This document shows, piece by piece, positions 53,517 through 63,637 of a DNA stretch of 64,000 bases. Under the pieces are notes generated by a model that was given only the letters and a program-made list of their open reading frames with translations, ran no database searches and had not been told where the DNA came from. Location: the NCBI GenBank assembly GCA_009993635.1, contig JAACTC010000005.1:1-64000 (forward strand). The letters are read 5' to 3'. A program made the position numbers and the translations under genes. The first letter of the stretch is position 1, and each line of letters opens with the position of its first letter. Origin of the DNA: Erythrobacter sp. (lineage in GTDB: Bacteria; Pseudomonadota; Alphaproteobacteria; Sphingomonadales; Sphingomonadaceae).

Positions 53517-54001
53517 ATCAGCGGATCGTTCGCCGCAGCGTCGATCGCGGCCTGCAGGATGATCGTCGCGGCCTCTGCGTCGATCCGCTCGGCGCGCTTG
53601 CGGCGGCTGACGTCCAGCCCGATCATCGCCGCCTCGGCGCTCTGGGTAGACCAGCGTTCATCCCACAGCAGCACGGGCAGGGCGAAAGCTTCCGCCAGAT
53701 TGCGGGCATAGGCCCGGCTTGCCTGCGCGCGCGGCCCTTCGCTGCCGTCCATATTTCGCGGCAGGCCGATCACGATCCCGCGCACGCCGCGCCCTTCCAT
53801 GATGCTGCGCAGTTCGTCCCGGTCGCGGCCAAACTTGCCGCGCGGCAGCGTCTTGAGCGCACTCGCAAAGCGCCATCCGGCATCGCATACCGCAACGCCG
53901 ATGGTCTTCGTGCCAAGGTCCAGCCCGATCAGCGCGCCGCCATCGGGCAGCGCATCGGCCAGGCCGGCTGCGCTTGTGACTATGAGTTCGCCGCCGCCCA
54001 T
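53513..54001 (-). CDS. ruvX: Holliday junction resolvase-like protein RuvX/YqgF
   Basis: A 162-residue RNase H-fold protein. LIGLDLGTKTIGVAVCD is the signature with the first catalytic Asp; GIVIGLPRNMDGSEGPRA and LLWDERWSTQSAEAAM give the others, and RIDAEAATIILQ is at the end. In bacteria the family acts in 16S rRNA 5' maturation. It lies last in the long minus-strand operon from pyrE, with a 22-base overlap with the DUF3089 gene. The start ATG at 54001 precedes 22 residues before the motif. Confidence 0.92.
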   Translation of the reverse strand: MGGGELIVTSAAGLADALPDGGALIGLDLGTKTIGVAVCDAGWRFASALKTLPRGKFGRDRDELRSIMEGRGVRGIVIGLPRNMDGSEGPRAQASRAYARNLAEAFALPVLLWDERWSTQSAEAAMIGLDVSRRKRAERIDAEAATIILQAAIDAAANDPLI

Positions 54002-55200
54002 TCGCGCACCCGGGTCACCACGTCTTCCTGCACATTGCGCCAGAAAAGCGGGATGTCGTAGACGTGATAATTGCGCCCCGGCAGCACGGCGGAGCCCATT
54101 TCGGGCGGATCGCCGATGCGCAGGATGCCCTGCTTGTCGCACCGTGCCCCCACCGCGCCAGGCACCAGATCGCCCGAGGCCAGGTTCTCGCTCGGCACCA
54201 GCGTGCCCTTATTGTCGTCCGCCGGGGCGGTGCTGTTCTGGAAGCCGGTAATCGGGTTCACGCACAGGATCGGGGTGTCGCCGCGCGGCTCGCCATCGAA
54301 GCCGGGGCTGGCGCGGAAACGGCTGAGCAGCTGCGTGGGGTCGCCATCGTCGGCAAAGCTCGCCCAGCTCAGGATGCAGCCGCTATCGTTGGATCGCTGG
54401 CAGGCGGGCAGCGGCAGCACCGGCAGATCGTGATCGAGCGAGATCGGCCAGCCGACCGCGTAGACCGCAGCGATGCGATCCTCCACCGGGCGGCCCTTTA
54501 CACGTTCGCGCAGCAGCCGCAGCAGGTGGAGCGAACCCTGGCTATGCCCGGCGAGCACGATGGGCCGGTCTTCGTCCACGCTTTCGAGGAAGTAGTCGAA
54601 CGCCTGCTCCACGTCGCGATAGGCGGCGTCCAGCGCCTGTTCCGCCTCCGGCTTGTCGGTGATGAATGCGCCGACCGTCGCCTGGCGATACTTGGGCGAC
54701 CAGATTTCAGCGGCGCGGTTGAACGGGCTGGCCAGTCCGCGCAGGAACAGCTTCGCGCGGTCCTCCGTCTCCTTGTCGCCCAGCCGCGCGTTCCACTGGA
54801 TGTCGCGGTCGAGATTGGTCGGGATGTAGCTGGTGGGATGGACGAAGAAGACCGCGAAAGGCGGTGCCTCATCGGTCTCGTCGGCAGTCAGGCGGCGCGA
54901 TCCGGCCTTGCTCGCCTGTTCCACCAGCGTGCCCTCGTCTTCGCTGCGCGGCAGCGGGTTCTTGGTCTCCGCGATAGCAGGCTGATAGCGTGAGGGATCG
55001 TTGGTCCCGATCCCGGGGCGCGAATACCACATGCCCGGATCGGCATAAGCGTTGTCGGCCAGCGATTCCTGCTCGACGAACTCGGTGTTCGGAACGAGGG
55101 CGATCTCGGTCGCCTTTTCGGACCAGTAATTGAGCGCGAGCAGCCCGACGATGACCAGCACGATCATCGTGACGATGAAATAGAGAAAGGCGCGGACCAT
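53980..55200 (-). CDS. DUF3089 membrane-anchored alpha/beta hydrolase-like protein
   Basis: A 406-residue protein with one N-terminal membrane segment (FLYFIVTMIVLVIVGLLAL) and a periplasmic domain. VFFVHPTSYIPTNLDRD and LAGHSQGSLHLLRLL give the oxyanion and nucleophile elbow (G-H-S-Q-G) of an alpha/beta hydrolase; NYHVYDIPLFW is near the end with the catalytic His. It is a typical DUF3089 protein, substrate unknown. It follows the AI-2E-family gene by 12 bases. Confidence 0.88.
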   Translation of the reverse strand: MVRAFLYFIVTMIVLVIVGLLALNYWSEKATEIALVPNTEFVEQESLADNAYADPGMWYSRPGIGTNDPSRYQPAIAETKNPLPRSEDEGTLVEQASKAGSRRLTADETDEAPPFAVFFVHPTSYIPTNLDRDIQWNARLGDKETEDRAKLFLRGLASPFNRAAEIWSPKYRQATVGAFITDKPEAEQALDAAYRDVEQAFDYFLESVDEDRPIVLAGHSQGSLHLLRLLRERVKGRPVEDRIAAVYAVGWPISLDHDLPVLPLPACQRSNDSGCILSWASFADDGDPTQLLSRFRASPGFDGEPRGDTPILCVNPITGFQNSTAPADDNKGTLVPSENLASGDLVPGAVGARCDKQGILRIGDPPEMGSAVLPGRNYHVYDIPLFWRNVQEDVVTRVREWAAANS

Positions 55201-55212
55201 CGAGTTCCCCCT

Positions 55213-56397
55213 TTATACGCTTTCCGGCTTGGCTTTGCCGGCGTCCTGCGCGGCCTGCGTGACGTCGTTCATTTCCGAGCGGCGCACCAGCGCGACCTTG
55301 AGCATGGCGAGCAGCGGGTCGGCCATCAGCAGGCCGATGATGCCGAACAGCAGGCCCATGATCAGCTGCGCGCCCAGCACCAGCGCGGGCGGCAGATCCA
55401 CGGTCTTGCGAGCGATCATGGGGATGACAACGTACCCGTCGAACGACTGTACGACGAAATAGATGATGATCGCGGCAATTCCGGTGTCGACCCCGGCGGA
55501 GAAGCCCACGGTCACCATCAGCAGGCCGGAAATGACCGCGCCGATATTGGGAATGAAGGCCAGAAGGCCTGTCAGGATGCCGAGCAACGCGGCCATCGGC
55601 ACGCCGACTATCGCCAGCGCGGCCCAGGTGAAGAACCCTTCGAACACCATCCCGACCACGCGGCCCGCCATCAGGCGGCGCAGGGTGAGTGCCATCTCGG
55701 CCAGCGTCTTGCGCAGTTCGCTGCGGCCGTTGCGCGGGGCCATCCACTCGACGCCGCGTTCGTACAGGTTGGGCTCCAGCGCGACGTAGATGCCGATGAT
55801 CAGGATGATGGCGGTGGTGCCGAGTACGCCCGCAATCCCGCCGATCGCGCGGGTGACGGTGCCGACGCCGCTGACAACCTGATTCGCCATCGACTGCGCT
55901 TCGGATAGCGAGATCTGAAACCCGTTCTGCTGCGCGACGCCGATCAGGTCGCTGAGCTGGTTTTCGATGATCGAGGGGAGGGCGGATGCCTGATCGGCGA
56001 TCTGCGATCCGGCGAAATAGCCCAGCCAGGCGAGAAAGGCGACCGCGAGCAGCAGGACAAGCGCGATCCGCGCGTTGCGCGGGATCGGCAGAAACCGGCC
56101 AAACAGCCGCGACCCGCCATCGATCATGGAGGCAAAGACGAGCGCGGCGAAAATAACCAGCAATGCCTGCGAGATATAGACTGCCAGCGCCACCAGACCG
56201 ATCACGCTGGCCCAGACCAGCGCCCGGTTGACCTCGTGCCGCAGCCTGGGGTTTGCAATATAGGCCGGGCTTGCACCGCCCCAGCTATCAAGCTCTGTCA
56301 TGGTGGTGGGCATGGGCGGGCCGCCGGTCCCGGCCGGGGGCTGCTTTTCGCCTTCAGGCCTGGCGTCGCCGCCGCCCTTTTGATCCGATTGGCCCAT
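55213..56397 (-). CDS. AI-2E family (PerM-like) transporter
   Basis: A 394-residue inner-membrane protein with about seven hydrophobic segments. The N-terminus is Gly/Pro-rich and cytoplasmic. The C-terminal half has LTGLLAFIPNIGAVISGLLMV, the hallmark PNIG-type motif of the family. Substrates vary (quorum signals, Na+/H+) and are not predictable here. The ATG at 56397 has a GAGGGGCAAGG ribosome site. It sits between lepB and DUF3089 in the operon. Confidence 0.9.
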   Translation of the reverse strand: MGQSDQKGGGDARPEGEKQPPAGTGGPPMPTTMTELDSWGGASPAYIANPRLRHEVNRALVWASVIGLVALAVYISQALLVIFAALVFASMIDGGSRLFGRFLPIPRNARIALVLLLAVAFLAWLGYFAGSQIADQASALPSIIENQLSDLIGVAQQNGFQISLSEAQSMANQVVSGVGTVTRAIGGIAGVLGTTAIILIIGIYVALEPNLYERGVEWMAPRNGRSELRKTLAEMALTLRRLMAGRVVGMVFEGFFTWAALAIVGVPMAALLGILTGLLAFIPNIGAVISGLLMVTVGFSAGVDTGIAAIIIYFVVQSFDGYVVIPMIARKTVDLPPALVLGAQLIMGLLFGIIGLLMADPLLAMLKVALVRRSEMNDVTQAAQDAGKAKPESV

Positions 56398-56408
56398 CGC
56401 CTTGCCCC

Positions 56409-57287
56409 TCAATCCTGCTTGGCGGGGGTGTTGGTGTGGGTCGGGCGCAGCGTGGTGAAGGCGCGATCGCCGCGCATGGCACCGAACCAGCTGAACGGGT
56501 TCCAGTCAGCCGTCCCGTCGAGCGAGAAGGTGATGAATTCCGCCCGGCCGCCGATATTGGCAAGCGGCACCGGCCCGCCAAGGCCCTGTTGCGCCACGCT
56601 GGCGCGACTGTCGGCGGAATGGTCGCGATTGTCCCCCATCACGAACACCGCATCGTCGGGGATGAGGATTTCGTCGTAGTTGTCGAGCTGTTGGTCGGGC
56701 AGGGCGTCGATGACGAGATAGCTGGCACCATTGGGCATGGTCTCGCGCAGCACCGGCACCTTGCATTTCTGCACGCCGTCTTTTCCCATGACGATCTCGA
56801 ACCCGGGTTCTACGCAAGGGGTGTTGACGTCATAGGGCAGCAGCATGTCGGGTTCGACTTCCTGCTTTACGGGCTTTCCGTTGAGAATGATTTGCCCGTT
56901 GCGGACCGCAATCCGGTCTCCCGGAAGGCCGACCACCCGCTTGATGTAATCCTCGCTGCGCTCAGGGTGCACGGGAATCACGATGTCGCCGTATTCGGGC
57001 GTGCCGCCGAACAGGCGCCAGGTGCCACGCGGCAGCATGTGGAAGGTGATCGACGCCCAGGAATAGCCGTAAGGATACTTGCTGACGATCAGCCGGTCGC
57101 CGACCAGCAGATTGGGCAACATGCTGGGCGAGGGGATGTAAAACGGCTTGGCGACGAAGCTGTGGAACGCCAGCACCGCCAGCAGCATCAGCGCAAGCCC
57201 GCGGAATTCGGCGAACCAGTTGACCTTGTCGTCGTCGCTGGTCTTGTCTGCGGATTTGGTGTCGCTCATGCCGGTTACGTTGCTCAT
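56409..57287 (-). CDS. lepB: Signal peptidase I
   Basis: A 292-residue inner-membrane protease removing signal peptides. The N-terminal segment ([19 protein letters not shown]) anchors it; the catalytic Ser is in [14 protein letters not shown], and the general-base Lys in [25 protein letters not shown] is box E. The ATG at 57287 overlaps the acpS stop by four bases. In many relatives rnc and era follow lepB, but here an AI-2E-type gene does. Confidence 0.95.
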   Translation of the reverse strand: MSNVTGMSDTKSADKTSDDDKVNWFAEFRGLALMLLAVLAFHSFVAKPFYIPSPSMLPNLLVGDRLIVSKYPYGYSWASITFHMLPRGTWRLFGGTPEYGDIVIPVHPERSEDYIKRVVGLPGDRIAVRNGQIILNGKPVKQEVEPDMLLPYDVNTPCVEPGFEIVMGKDGVQKCKVPVLRETMPNGASYLVIDALPDQQLDNYDEILIPDDAVFVMGDNRDHSADSRASVAQQGLGGPVPLANIGGRAEFITFSLDGTADWNPFSWFGAMRGDRAFTTLRPTHTNTPAKQD

Positions 57288-57685
57288 TGCGGGAAAGCCT
57301 CGATGATCACGAAGGCTTGCGCCCATGGATGATCGTCGGTGAGGGTGAGGTGAACGTGCGCCACATGGCCTTCCGGCGTAATTTGCGCAAGCGCCTTGGC
57401 AGCGCCATGTGCCAGTTCGAGAGTGGGCGCACCCGAGGGCGCGTTAACCACGCCGATGTCCTTCATGTAGACGCCGCGGCGAAAACCTGTGCCCACCGCC
57501 TTGGAGAACGCTTCCTTGGCCGCGAACCGCTTGGCGTAGGTGCCCGCGATGGTGAAGGGACGGCGGCGGGCCTTGGCGCGCTCTTTCTCCGTAAACACGC
57601 GGTTCTCGAACCGCTCTCCATACCGGTCGAGCGAGTTCTGGATGCGCTCGATATTGCACAGGTCCGATCCCAGCCCGATGATCAT
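57284..57685 (-). CDS. acpS: Holo-[acyl-carrier-protein] synthase
   Basis: A 133-residue enzyme attaching phosphopantetheine to acyl carrier protein. [19 protein letters not shown] holds the Mg-binding Asp, and [15 protein letters not shown] the Glu and Lys. [19 protein letters not shown] is the end. It is 4-base-overlapped at both sides (ATGA) with the 91-residue gene upstream and lepB downstream, so translation is coupled. Confidence 0.97.
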   Translation of the reverse strand: MIIGLGSDLCNIERIQNSLDRYGERFENRVFTEKERAKARRRPFTIAGTYAKRFAAKEAFSKAVGTGFRRGVYMKDIGVVNAPSGAPTLELAHGAAKALAQITPEGHVAHVHLTLTDDHPWAQAFVIIEAFPQ

Positions 57686-57957
57686 GCCGCGCGCACCAGC
57701 AGAACCGTCAGCAGGATCAGCGCGATATAGTGCAGGATCACCTGCGTTTTGACGAGATCGTGCGAGGTATCGCCCTTCGCCATGCGCAGCGTCATCGTGT
57801 AGCCGCCGATCTGGAGCAGCGGCCAAACGATGGCAAACACGGTCAGCGCACCCGAGTTGAGCGAAACGCCCAGCAGAAAGATGCTCAGCAGGAAGGGAAC
57901 GGCTCCGGCGAACAGCCAGAACCGCTGGCTGCGCGTGATTTCGGCAGGATTGCTCAC
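57682..57957 (-). CDS. Small membrane protein in the pdxJ-acpS operon
   Basis: A 91-residue protein with three hydrophobic segments ([54 protein letters not shown]). No family is recognised with certainty. It overlaps both pdxJ and acpS by four bases, showing that it is a genuine operon member. A role in the inner membrane is all that can be said. Confidence 0.8.
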   Translation of the reverse strand: MSNPAEITRSQRFWLFAGAVPFLLSIFLLGVSLNSGALTVFAIVWPLLQIGGYTMTLRMAKGDTSHDLVKTQVILHYIALILLTVLLVRAA

Positions 57958-58685
57958 CGTGCGTCGTCCATCAGATCGCGCATCCGGCGGATCGCGGGCT
58001 CCAGCCCGGTGAAGATCGCTTCGCCGACCAGGTAGTGGCCGATGTTCAGTTCGGCGAGCTGGGGAATCGCGGCGATCGGCTGCACATTCTCGAAGGTCAG
58101 CCCGTGGCCCGCATGGGGTTCGATCCCGTTCTTCGCTGCAAGCGCCGCCATGTCCGCAATCCTCTTCAGCTCCACCGCGCGCTGCTCACCCGTCGCGTGC
58201 GCATATTCGCCGGTGTGGAACTCTACCACCGGCGCGCCGAGACGCATCGCCGTTTCGAGCTGGCGCGGATCGGCTTCGATGAACAGCGAGACGCGGATGC
58301 CCGCATCGGTGAGCTGCGAGACGATCGGCGCGAGCTGGTTGTGCAGGCCTGCGGCGTCCAGCCCGCCCTCGGTGGTACGCTCCTCGCGCTTTTCGGGCAC
58401 GATGCACGCCGCGTGCGGTTTATGGCGCAGCGCGATCTCCAGCATTTCCTCGGTTGCCGCCATTTCGAGGTTGAGCGGCAGGTCGGTCGCCTCCTGAATC
58501 CGCTTCAGATCGTCGTCGCGGATATGCCGCCGGTCTTCGCGCAGGTGGGCGGTAATCCCGTCGCCGCCAACCGCCGCAACGATCTGCGCCGCGCGCACGG
58601 GATCGGGATGATCCCCGCCACGCGCATTGCGGATAGTGGCGACATGATCGATGTTCACGCCAAGGCGGAGCTTCTGAGTATTCAT
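57954..58685 (-). CDS. pdxJ: Pyridoxine 5'-phosphate synthase
   Basis: A 243-residue TIM-barrel enzyme making pyridoxine 5'-phosphate from DXP and 3-amino-2-oxopropyl phosphate. [22 protein letters not shown] is the signature; HLREDRRHI and [11 protein letters not shown] are further motifs, and [13 protein letters not shown] carries the catalytic His. The ATG at 58685 overlaps the serine hydrolase stop by four bases. Confidence 0.97.
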   Translation of the reverse strand: MNTQKLRLGVNIDHVATIRNARGGDHPDPVRAAQIVAAVGGDGITAHLREDRRHIRDDDLKRIQEATDLPLNLEMAATEEMLEIALRHKPHAACIVPEKREERTTEGGLDAAGLHNQLAPIVSQLTDAGIRVSLFIEADPRQLETAMRLGAPVVEFHTGEYAHATGEQRAVELKRIADMAALAAKNGIEPHAGHGLTFENVQPIAAIPQLAELNIGHYLVGEAIFTGLEPAIRRMRDLMDDAR

Positions 58686-59806
58686 GTGCACGCCACTGCG
58701 CTTATCGCATCGTACATGACACCTTCTCCGGTCCAGATTTCCCTAAGGTCGACGCTTTCGTCAGAGGTCGTCAGCACAAGAGCCGTCTCGCGCTCGGGCA
58801 GAATGATGTTGCGCACCTGATATTTGCCTATGCCACCGCGTCGCTCGACAATTTTTACAGGAGTATCGCAGCCTTTCAGTGGGGCTTCGAATACCCATTG
58901 GCCCAGTGCCATGTAGCCGAGTGCCGGGTCGCTTTCCCACAGTGTATCGAGGGATTGCTTACTCAAGAGGCTGCCGCTCATTAGCGCGCGGTCGAACTGC
59001 AGAAGATCGAAAATCGGTCCGGCCAGCCCAGCGGACCAGCCATAGCGCGCTAAACGTGCGTCATAGGCGGCTTCCCGCCCGTGGTAGTCCCCCATCACAC
59101 CGGGTTCGAAAATCCATGTGTTGGACAATTTTGCCGGTCCAACGATATTCGCTTGGAACAGGTTGTTGAGATCGCTGCCGGTGACAGCTTCAAGAATGGC
59201 ACCAAGCACGATGTAGTCGCAATTATTGTACCGCCAATCTTCCGTCGGCGCCGTGCGATCTGCGGTGCACCAGTCGATGCCCGTTGGGCCATCAGTGTAG
59301 AAACTCGGCCACCCGTCAGCGCGCACCGGGCTGTCGTCGGGATTACGCAAGCCCGAACGGTGCTGAAGAAGTTGGCGGATCGTGGGAGAATCGATGTCGC
59401 TCGCCAGGGAAGGCAGGTAATTTTGAGCAGCGGCGTCCAAATCTATCGCGCCGGCTTCGACCTGCTGCATCACCATCACGGCGACGATCTGTTTCGTAAC
59501 CGACGCCCACGGCCAGGCGGGTATCGTGTCGTCGTCATCACGCGGTGAGCTAAAGGTTGCGATCCTGCCCTCTCGGGAAATCCCGATGTCACCGCTGAAA
59601 CCGGTGTTCAGGATATCGGCCGCGAGCCGCCCGTATGGTTTGTGAAGGGATCGTTCGGCACCGATGGCGTAGATTTCGGGCGGCAATTCATTGGCCAGCG
59701 CATCAGCCGCAATGGCCAGACCGGGCCTCAGTCGATTGCCCTCCTCAGCAATCGTCTGGCAGCCCGCCGCCGACAAGGCAGCAAGTGCCAGCAGGCACTT
59801 TTTCAC
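58682..59806 (-). CDS. Lipoprotein serine hydrolase inserted between pyrE and pdxJ
   Basis: A 374-residue protein with a lipoprotein signal (ALSAAGC) and a beta-lactamase-fold domain. SxxK is SVTK in WASVTKQIVAVMV, and YxN is YNN in WRYNNCDYIVLGAI; the third box is RRGG rather than HGG or KTG (VERRGGIGKY). It starts with GTG in a four-base overlap (GTGA) with pyrE and ends with a four-base overlap with pdxJ. Its codons are more A/T-rich than its neighbours. It is not close to the serine hydrolase at 22389. Function unknown. Confidence 0.85.
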   Translation of the reverse strand: MKKCLLALAALSAAGCQTIAEEGNRLRPGLAIAADALANELPPEIYAIGAERSLHKPYGRLAADILNTGFSGDIGISREGRIATFSSPRDDDDTIPAWPWASVTKQIVAVMVMQQVEAGAIDLDAAAQNYLPSLASDIDSPTIRQLLQHRSGLRNPDDSPVRADGWPSFYTDGPTGIDWCTADRTAPTEDWRYNNCDYIVLGAILEAVTGSDLNNLFQANIVGPAKLSNTWIFEPGVMGDYHGREAAYDARLARYGWSAGLAGPIFDLLQFDRALMSGSLLSKQSLDTLWESDPALGYMALGQWVFEAPLKGCDTPVKIVERRGGIGKYQVRNIILPERETALVLTTSDESVDLREIWTGEGVMYDAISAVACT

Positions 59807-60381
59807 TTCCGGCTCCCCGGCTTCGTGATCGGCACCGCTTTCAGATCGGCGGGCACATCTTCTTCCGCGTAGGTAGGGAAGGACAGCTGGATCAGCGGGA
59901 AGAAGGGCACGCCCATGTCCGCTTCGCCCGAAGACCGGTCGACCAGCGCGGCTTCGGCGATCACCTCGCCGCCTTCGCGCTTCACCGCCTCGATCGCCTC
60001 GACGCTCGATTTGCCGGTGGTGACCACGTCTTCCACCATCAGCACCTTCGCGCCTTTCTCAAGTGCAAAGCCACGGCGCAGCTCGAACGTGCCCTCCGGG
60101 CGTTCGAGGAACATTGCGTTCTTGCCCAGCGCGCGGCCCAGTTCGTGCCCTATAATAAGGCCACCCATCGCCGGGCTGACGACGATATCGATCTGGCTGC
60201 GAATTTCGCGGGGGATTTTCTGGCTGAGCGCAAACGCCATGCGTCCGGCACGCTCCGGGTCCATCAGCACCCGCGCACACTGGAGGTAATGTGCGGAATG
60301 GCGGCCCGAGCTGAGCAGGAAATGCCCTTCGAGCAGGGCATCGCACCCGCGAAGCTCGCCGATGATCTCTTCGTCCGTCAT
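59803..60381 (-). CDS. pyrE: Orotate phosphoribosyltransferase
   Basis: A 192-residue pyrimidine enzyme joining orotate and PRPP to OMP. VLMVEDVVTTGKSSVEAIE is the PRPP-binding loop with the acidic pair; HFLLSSGRHSAHYLQC is the N-terminal signature. It heads the long minus-strand operon with serine hydrolase, pdxJ, the 91-residue protein, acpS, lepB and more. The 212-base gap to ctaC on the other strand holds the promoters. Confidence 0.96.
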   Translation of the reverse strand: MTDEEIIGELRGCDALLEGHFLLSSGRHSAHYLQCARVLMDPERAGRMAFALSQKIPREIRSQIDIVVSPAMGGLIIGHELGRALGKNAMFLERPEGTFELRRGFALEKGAKVLMVEDVVTTGKSSVEAIEAVKREGGEVIAEAALVDRSSGEADMGVPFFPLIQLSFPTYAEEDVPADLKAVPITKPGSRK

Positions 60382-60593
60382 ATTGGGGGGGCAGCTCCCA
60401 GCTAGGTTGGCTTTGCGCCTTATTGGAATTGATATTGCGCCGAACGCATTGGACGACCCGTGAATTCCCGTCTAGAGGCGCTTGAGAGTCGCGGCAAGCG
60501 CGCCTATAGCGCGAGCCCAAAATGACGTACGAGCGCCATTTCCGATGGCCGAATGCGTTTTTCTGCAAGGTTCGTAAGGAAAGCAGACCGACA

Positions 60594-61724
60594 ATGCCAA
60601 TTGCCGCCGCCTATCGCGATATCCGTGTTCTGATGATCGGGCTGATCGCCCTTCTTGGCCTCGCCTTCGCGGCGCAGGGGCTGTCTGCCGCAGCGCCGAC
60701 CGCCGCCATGCCGACGACGGGCGCCGAAGCCGATGCGGCCGCTGCCGGTGACGCTTCGGGCGATGCCGCGGGTGCGGGTGAGGGCGAGGCTGCGTACGAG
60801 CATCTCGGCCCCGAATGGATCAAGGGCCAGCCCACGTCTTTCGAGGAAGACCCCTGGAAGAGCATGACCTTCCAGGATCAGTACACCGATGATGGCCAGT
60901 ATGCGCTGGGCATGAACATGTATATCCTGACGCCGGTCATCGTGCTGATCAGCGCCTTCGTGTTCTTCCTGCTGCTGGTGGTGGTGGTCCGCTATCGCCG
61001 TCGTGAAGGCCGCGAGCCGTCGCGCACCACGCACAACACGCTGGTCGAGGTGATCTGGACGATCGTTCCGGTGCTGATCCTGATCGCGATCGCCGTGCCT
61101 TCGATCACGCTGCTTGCGCGCCAGTACAAGACCGCGCCCGAGGATGCGATCACCATCAAGGCGACCGGTTACCAGTGGTACTGGGGCTACACCTACGCCG
61201 ATAACGGCGGGTTCGAGGTGATCTCCAACATGATGCCGCTCGAAGAAGCGGAAGCGAACGGCCTTCCCGGTCATCTGGCGGTGGATAACCGCATGGTCGT
61301 GCCGGTCGGCGTGCCGCTGCGCATCCAGACCATCGGCGCGGACGTGATCCACAGCTTTGCGGTGCCGAGCCTGTGGTTCAAGCTGGACGCGATTCCGGGC
61401 CGCCTGAACGAGCGTGTGCTGACCATCAACGAGCCGGGCATCTATTACGGCCAGTGCTCCGAACTTTGCGGCGCGCGCCATGCCTACATGCCGATCGCGA
61501 TCGAAGCGGTTCCGATGGACAAGTGGCGCCAGTGGGTTCTTTCCAAGGGCGGGTCTTTCGGTGAAGATGCCGAGGTGGACGAAGACGCCAACGTGCAGGC
61601 CCCGGCCAGCGCGATGGAGGGTGCACCTGCGGCAGGCGATGGCCTGACGGCGGCGGATGATGGCAATGCGCCCTCGACCCCGGTGGATACCGGGGTGGCT
61701 GAAGAGGCGACGGCGGCCGAATAA
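60594..61724 (+). CDS. ctaC: Cytochrome c oxidase subunit II
   Basis: A 376-residue subunit of the aa3-type oxidase. A signal-like N-terminal segment precedes an Ala/Gly/Glu-rich stretch; two membrane segments follow (residues about 110-135 and 150-175). The CuA site is YYGQCSELCGARHAYMPI with two Cys, His and Met, and YQWYWGY supports electron entry from cytochrome c. The C-terminus has an acidic tail (about 45 residues). The ATG at 60594 follows AAGGAAAG by about 12 bases. Confidence 0.96.
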   Translation: MPIAAAYRDIRVLMIGLIALLGLAFAAQGLSAAAPTAAMPTTGAEADAAAAGDASGDAAGAGEGEAAYEHLGPEWIKGQPTSFEEDPWKSMTFQDQYTDDGQYALGMNMYILTPVIVLISAFVFFLLLVVVVRYRRREGREPSRTTHNTLVEVIWTIVPVLILIAIAVPSITLLARQYKTAPEDAITIKATGYQWYWGYTYADNGGFEVISNMMPLEEAEANGLPGHLAVDNRMVVPVGVPLRIQTIGADVIHSFAVPSLWFKLDAIPGRLNERVLTINEPGIYYGQCSELCGARHAYMPIAIEAVPMDKWRQWVLSKGGSFGEDAEVDEDANVQAPASAMEGAPAAGDGLTAADDGNAPSTPVDTGVAEEATAAE

Positions 61725-61783
61725 TCGGTCACCCCGCCTGCACGACGAGAACGAACCAGAATAGCGAAGAGAACTGACGCGAC

Positions 61784-63514
61784 ATGGCTACCACTGCTGA
61801 TACCTTCCAGGCCCATGACGATGCGCATCACGAACATGATGCGGACCACAAGCCGGGCTTCTTCGCCCGCTGGTTCATGTCCACCAACCACAAGGACATC
61901 GGTACGCTGTACCTGATCTTCGCGATCATCGCGGGGGTCGTTGGCGGGACGATTTCCGGCATCATGCGCTGGGAACTGGCCGAGCCGGGTATCCAGGTGC
62001 TCAACATGGTCGCGCCGTGGCTTGGTGCCGATCCGGCTCAGATCGACCAGACGCTGCATTTGTGGAACGTGTTCATTACCGCGCACGGCCTGATCATGGT
62101 GTTCTTCATGGTCATGCCGGCAATGATCGGCGGCTTCGGCAACTGGTTCGTGCCGATCATGATCGGCGCGCCGGACATGGCGTTCCCGCGGATGAACAAC
62201 GTTTCTTTCTGGCTGACCGTCGCAGGCTTCTTCTCGCTCCTGTTCTCCATGTTCGTGCCCGGCGGCATCGCCAACGGCGCGGGTACCGGCTGGACGGTCT
62301 ATGCGCCGCTGTCGACCAGCGGTTCGGTCGGCCCTGCGGTCGACTTCGCGATCTTCTCACTCCACCTTGCGGGCGCAGGCTCGATCCTGGGTGCGACCAA
62401 CTTCATCACCACCATCTTCAACATGCGTGCACCGGGCATGACCCTGCACAAGATGCCGCTGTTCGTGTGGTCGGTGCTGGTGACCGCGTTCCTGCTGCTG
62501 CTAGCGCTGCCGGTGCTGGCCGCCGCGATCACGATGCTGATCACGGACCGTAACTTCGGCACGACCTTCTTCGATCCGGCCGGTGGCGGCGACCCCGTCC
62601 TGTACCAGCACCTGTTCTGGTTCTTCGGCCACCCGGAAGTCTACATCATGATCCTGCCGGGCTTCGGCATGATCAGCCAGATCGTGGCGACCTTCAGCCG
62701 CAAGCCGGTGTTCGGCTACCTCGGCATGGCCTATGCCATGGTCGCGATCGGCGTGGTCGGCTTCATCGTGTGGGCGCACCACATGTATACCGTGGGCCTC
62801 GACGTGAACACGAAGATGTACTTCACCGCGGCCACCATGGTCATCGCGGTGCCCACCGGCGTGAAGATCTTCAGCTGGATCGCCACGATGTGGGGCGGCT
62901 CGATCGAGTTCAAATCGCCGATGGTATGGGCGATGGGCTTCATCTTCCTGTTCACCGTGGGCGGTGTGACCGGCGTCGTGCTGGCCAATGGCGGCATCGA
63001 CGACAACCTGCACGACACCTACTACGTCGTCGCGCACTTCCACTACGTGCTGTCGATGGGTGCGGTGTTCAGCCTCTTCGCGGGCTTCTACTACTGGTTC
63101 CCGAAGATGAGCGGCCGCTGGCACTCCGAACTGCTCGCCCACATCCACTTCTGGGTGTTCTTCATCGGCGTGAACATGGTGTTCTTCCCGATGCACTTCC
63201 TGGGCGTGCAGGGCATGCCGCGGCGCTACCCAGATTACGCGGAAGCCTTCTCCTTCTGGAACGAGGTTTCGTCCATCGGCTACATCATCACCGCGGTTTC
63301 GGTGCTGATCTTCTTCGCCAACCTGGTGTATGCCTTCACCGTGGGTAAGAAAGCGGCTGCGAACTACTGGGGTCCGGGTGCGACCACGCTGGAATGGACG
63401 CTGTCCAGCCCGCCACCGTTCCACCAGTTCGAGACGCTGCCGGTGATCGAGGACCACCACGATTACCACGATCACCTGCCGCGCGAAGGCGACGCGAAGC
63501 CCGTGACGGCGTAA
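61784..63514 (+). CDS. ctaD: Cytochrome c oxidase subunit I
   Basis: A 576-residue oxidase catalytic subunit with about 12 membrane helices. [21 protein letters not shown] holds a haem a ligand, and [20 protein letters not shown] the CuB His-Tyr pair; [12 protein letters not shown] gives two more CuB His, and [14 protein letters not shown] the haem ligands. The start has a His/Asp-rich segment ([13 protein letters not shown]). It begins 59 bases after ctaC. A repetitive element follows. Confidence 0.98.
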   Translation: MATTADTFQAHDDAHHEHDADHKPGFFARWFMSTNHKDIGTLYLIFAIIAGVVGGTISGIMRWELAEPGIQVLNMVAPWLGADPAQIDQTLHLWNVFITAHGLIMVFFMVMPAMIGGFGNWFVPIMIGAPDMAFPRMNNVSFWLTVAGFFSLLFSMFVPGGIANGAGTGWTVYAPLSTSGSVGPAVDFAIFSLHLAGAGSILGATNFITTIFNMRAPGMTLHKMPLFVWSVLVTAFLLLLALPVLAAAITMLITDRNFGTTFFDPAGGGDPVLYQHLFWFFGHPEVYIMILPGFGMISQIVATFSRKPVFGYLGMAYAMVAIGVVGFIVWAHHMYTVGLDVNTKMYFTAATMVIAVPTGVKIFSWIATMWGGSIEFKSPMVWAMGFIFLFTVGGVTGVVLANGGIDDNLHDTYYVVAHFHYVLSMGAVFSLFAGFYYWFPKMSGRWHSELLAHIHFWVFFIGVNMVFFPMHFLGVQGMPRRYPDYAEAFSFWNEVSSIGYIITAVSVLIFFANLVYAFTVGKKAAANYWGPGATTLEWTLSSPPPFHQFETLPVIEDHHDYHDHLPREGDAKPVTA

Positions 63515-63531
63515 TTTCCAGGCTCCTCGCT

Positions 63532-63623
63532 CGTCATTGCGAGGGGTGTAGCGATCAGGCAATCCAGGGCAGTCTTGCGCCGTTCTGGATTGCCACGCTG
63601 CCCGAAGGCCGCTGGCGATGACG
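63532..63623. repeat. Dispersed extragenic palindrome between ctaD and ctaB
   Basis: CGTCATTGCGAGG at 63532-63544 is mirrored by GCGATGACG at 63615-63623. An inner pair, GCAATCCAG (63559 region) and CTGGATTGC (63584 region), makes a hairpin. The CGTCATTGCGAGG...GCAATCC theme is a widespread extragenic repeat in proteobacteria as I recall. It sits 17 bases after ctaD. Confidence 0.75.
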
Positions 63624-63637
63624 ATAAGATTGTGACC

